Below are positions 5,193 to 7,698 of a DNA stretch of 7,698 nucleotides, in pieces. This DNA is from Bacillota bacterium (GTDB lineage: Bacteria > Bacillota > Clostridia > Christensenellales > UBA1242): positions 1 to 7,698 of the forward strand of contig WQSK01000047.1 of the NCBI GenBank assembly GCA_009787915.1, written 5' to 3'. The notes below the pieces were generated by a model. That model saw nothing but the letters and a program-made list of their open reading frames with translations. It was not told where the DNA came from and did not search any database. Every line of letters starts with the position of its first letter. Position 1 is the stretch's first letter. Made by a program: the position numbers and the translations under genes.

Positions 5193-7698
5193 ATGAAAGA
5201 TAATACTGTGACGGGTATTTTAAGGGACGGGCGGAAATCCAAGGGCCCAAGGGTGGTTGACCCAGCGATAATTGGGCTTGTAATTGTGGGGATATCGGTT
5301 CTTGCAGGCTTGCTTACCGCCATTGGTTGGCCAAGGTTTTTCTCGGACGGAATCTACGGATTGTTTGGGGTTTATGCTTTTGCGATTTTCCTTGCAGGAA
5401 TTGCAGGCGGACTTTGCATGAAGTTTTCAAAAAAATATACATTTAACAAAAGATATGTAATCACGGCAACAGTTATGGCTACGTCGATGTTGATGCTTTT
5501 ACATGTTGTGTTCACAGACAGATATTTAAACGACATGAATTTTGGAGAGTACTTGGGCCACGGCTTTGGTGCGATTACGCCAGGTGGTGTAGTTTTTGCA
5601 ATTCCGTCGTTTGTTGTGTGGAACGTGTTTGCGGGAACAGTTGGCGCATCGATTGTGCTTTGTACCACGTTTATAATTGCCAGTGCGTTCTTGGCGACGT
5701 TTATAATTACAAAGAACAATGAAAACCGTGTTATCAAACACAAACCAAAAGACCTGATTGACAAGGAATCAAAAGAGGTCAACAAATCAAAGCACAAGCG
5801 CGACCTCGACCAATTGAACAAGCACGTAGAGCAGAGGTACCAAGAGTTACTTAAAACCGAGAGTCGTAAAAAAATTGATTCGGAAAAAAGTTTGTTAGGT
5901 CTTGATAAGGTACAGCCTGAAAAAACGGTTTCTACGGCGATACATGATGCGCCTGTGCCGTTGGGTTCAATAAAACCACAATTTGTCGGCGACGAAATCA
6001 CGGGAATGTCAACCCAAGCCGCGTTGGCTTTTACCAGTGGGCTTCAACAACCACTTTATATGGACCAACAACCGCCGCAACAGTTCCAGCAACAAAATTA
6101 TATCCAGCCACAACCTCCAATGCAGCAGGGCTATCCGCCGATGCCCCAATACATCCAACCGCAATATATGCAACCACAGCCGATGATGCCAAGCCAACCA
6201 ATGCCTCCGCCATTACAACCACAGCCCCAACAACACATTTGGGCCGCGGCACCGCCTCCGCCAGCCGACGTTCCAACATCAAAGCCAGATGTCGAGAGTA
6301 TCCTGACCGAATACGCAATAAAAGAAAAGCCAGAGCCAATTGTTGTTACTTCGCGGACACCTAGGGCACCAAGGACCCAGAGTCCAATTGCGGGGCAGAC
6401 CTCTATTGATGATTCTGTTATGGAAACGGCAAAACCAAAAAAGGTTTACAAACCCGTTCGTTACAACAGGCCTGGGATGGACCTTATAAGAACAGAATCC
6501 ACGGACCTAAGTTCTTTCTTTACCGATGCCGAGGTCAAGAAGGGGATTCTTAATGCGAAACTAAAAGAATTCGGTGTAAAAGCCGAGGTTGTCGACTATC
6601 TTGTTGCGCCTGCGATTACGCGGTTCGAGGTCATCTTGGGTCAAGGCACGCGCGTTAATGATTTGCATAGACACGAGAATGATTTTGCGATGACACTTGG
6701 GACCGATAAAATCCGTATCGACAATATCGCGGGAAAGGCGGCTATTGGTATCGAGGTGCCTAACAAAAAAGTGGGCAAAGTCGCAATCCGTGACCTTATC
6801 CAAAGCAAAGAATGGCAAACCCACAAGAGTCCGTTGGCGGTGGCACTTGGTCGCAACGTAAACGATGAGTTGATTTTGGGTGACATTGCAACGATGCCTC
6901 ACCTTTTGATTGCGGGGTCAACGGGTTCGGGTAAATCTGTTTGTATTAATACAATTCTGACATCTCTGATTTATCGCGCCGACCCTGCTGATGTCAAGTT
7001 GCTCTTGATAGACATGAAACTTGTTGAACTTGGGATGTATAACGAGATTCCGCACATGCTTATCCCGCGCTCTATCGGCGAGGTTCAGCAAGCCAAGAAC
7101 GCACTCAAGTGGGTTCAAGAAGAAATGACGCGCCGATATAAAACTTTGCAGGCGTGTGGACTTAAACACATTACACAGTACCATTCTCTTACCGATTACA
7201 AAAATGGGCAACTTGAACGTATGCCGTATATTATTTTGGTCATTGACGAGGCCGCCGACCTTATCCACAACGGCAAGCGCGAGGTCGAAGATGCGGTTCA
7301 GCGTTTGGCAGCCTTGGGTCGTGCAAGTGGGATTCACCTTATCTTGGCGACGCAAAGACCTTCTGTTGATGTTATTACTGCGGTTATTAAAACGAACTTG
7401 CCAGTGCGGTTGGGTTTCAAAACCGTGTCGCGCGGTGACAGTGTCACAATCGTCAACGAACCTGGGTGTGAAAAACTTGTTGGTTACGGGGATATGTTGT
7501 ATATGCAATTGGGCACGATTCAGCGTGTCCAGTGTGCCTATATTGACGACGAGGAAGCGCGCAATGTGATGAATTATATCCGTGCGAACAACGAGGTTCA
7601 CTTTGACCATGGGTTAGAGGACCTGATTTTGAACGGACCTCCGCAGGCGGGGGCGGCGATGGGCTTTGGTGACGGGGCGGCGGCAAGCCGTGGCCAAG
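5193..7698 (+). CDS. ftsK: FtsK/SpoIIIE DNA translocase, incomplete at the 3' end
   Basis: FtsK anchors at the division septum and uses ATP to pump double-stranded DNA, clearing the chromosome and helping resolve dimers. The open frame continues past the edge; 835 residues are visible. Membrane segments are at about 23-45, 54-76, 88-108 and 148-172. A charged, probably helical stretch (180-240) and a Pro/Gln-rich linker (285-361) follow, and the motor begins near PGMDLI (427-432). Walker A is GSTGSGKS (575-582); Walker B is ILVIDEAADL (681-690, Asp685-Glu686), where DEFADL is usual. LATQRPSVDVIT (718-729) and GYGDMLYM are typical of the family. The usual DPKxVEL reads DMKLVEL. The visible sequence ends in a Gly/Ala-rich stretch after the motor, so a C-terminal gamma (DNA-reading winged-helix) domain, if present, lies beyond the window. 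ATG 5193 is the first start after an in-frame TAG at 5187-5189; no Shine-Dalgarno sequence precedes it. Confidence 0.95.
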   Translation, partial: MKDNTVTGILRDGRKSKGPRVVDPAIIGLVIVGISVLAGLLTAIGWPRFFSDGIYGLFGVYAFAIFLAGIAGGLCMKFSKKYTFNKRYVITATVMATSMLMLLHVVFTDRYLNDMNFGEYLGHGFGAITPGGVVFAIPSFVVWNVFAGTVGASIVLCTTFIIASAFLATFIITKNNENRVIKHKPKDLIDKESKEVNKSKHKRDLDQLNKHVEQRYQELLKTESRKKIDSEKSLLGLDKVQPEKTVSTAIHDAPVPLGSIKPQFVGDEITGMSTQAALAFTSGLQQPLYMDQQPPQQFQQQNYIQPQPPMQQGYPPMPQYIQPQYMQPQPMMPSQPMPPPLQPQPQQHIWAAAPPPPADVPTSKPDVESILTEYAIKEKPEPIVVTSRTPRAPRTQSPIAGQTSIDDSVMETAKPKKVYKPVRYNRPGMDLIRTESTDLSSFFTDAEVKKGILNAKLKEFGVKAEVVDYLVAPAITRFEVILGQGTRVNDLHRHENDFAMTLGTDKIRIDNIAGKAAIGIEVPNKKVGKVAIRDLIQSKEWQTHKSPLAVALGRNVNDELILGDIATMPHLLIAGSTGSGKSVCINTILTSLIYRADPADVKLLLIDMKLVELGMYNEIPHMLIPRSIGEVQQAKNALKWVQEEMTRRYKTLQACGLKHITQYHSLTDYKNGQLERMPYIILVIDEAADLIHNGKREVEDAVQRLAALGRASGIHLILATQRPSVDVITAVIKTNLPVRLGFKTVSRGDSVTIVNEPGCEKLVGYGDMLYMQLGTIQRVQCAYIDDEEARNVMNYIRANNEVHFDHGLEDLILNGPPQAGAAMGFGDGAAASRGQ
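6045..6276 (+). repeat. Pro/Gln/Met-rich low-complexity linker within ftsK
   Basis: About 77 codons (residues 285-361) are dominated by CAA, CAG and CCN. They give irregular repeats such as QPQYMQPQPM and PQYIQPQYMQ, then polyproline (APPPPADVP). The units vary in length and spelling, so this is low complexity rather than an exact tandem array. FtsK linkers are often rich in Pro and Gln. They tether the motor to the membrane and can bind divisome proteins. Copy number may vary between strains. Confidence 0.7.

Noticed and set aside
5372..6001. Long minus-strand open frame opposite ftsK
   Set aside because: It lies wholly within ftsK, shows no recognisable domain, and is explained by ftsK codon use.
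6918..7610. 230-codon minus-strand open frame opposite the FtsK motor
   Set aside because: It is the complement of conserved motor codons, with no recognisable family; unlike the yajC overlap, nothing supports it as a gene.

Overview
The window comes from a bacterial chromosome with dense, mostly housekeeping gene content. TGA ends three genes (tgt, the YkvI-like gene and the TPR gene), so the standard code applies; this argues against Mycoplasma-type and Gracilibacteria-type codes. There is no rRNA, tRNA or other firm taxonomic marker. The divergent GpsA, the YkvI-like and YwaF-like membrane proteins and the sparse Shine-Dalgarno sites suggest an uncultured lineage (Bacillota-like or Patescibacteria-like), but I cannot decide between these.

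Layout: (1) positions 3-2072, plus strand: the 3' half of gpsA, tgt (overlapping gpsA by 26 nt) and yajC (11 nt after tgt). (2) Positions 1842-3177, minus strand: a small TPR-like gene followed by a YkvI-family membrane protein gene, overlapping by 8 nt. The end of the YkvI-like gene lies antisense to the last 231 bp of yajC. (3) Positions 3206-7698, plus strand: a YwaF/TMEM164-like membrane protein gene, cdsA, and ftsK, which runs off the window. There is no gene-free stretch longer than about 30 bp.

The theme is the envelope and chromosome handling. GpsA makes glycerol-3-phosphate and CdsA activates phosphatidate to CDP-diacylglycerol. YajC belongs to the Sec holotranslocon. FtsK anchors at the septum and pumps DNA. 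Two uncharacterised membrane proteins sit among them. Tgt (queuosine tRNA modification) is the exception, in its common pairing with yajC.

The most unusual structure is the convergent yajC/YkvI-like overlap. It is coding on both strands in exact codon register, so the last membrane helices of one protein are the complement of the polar, low-complexity tail of the other. A second theme is promoter-like -35/-10 pairs placed so close to start codons (ywaF-like, cdsA) that the transcripts would be leaderless, while the overlapping genes tgt and ykvI-like carry Shine-Dalgarno sequences.
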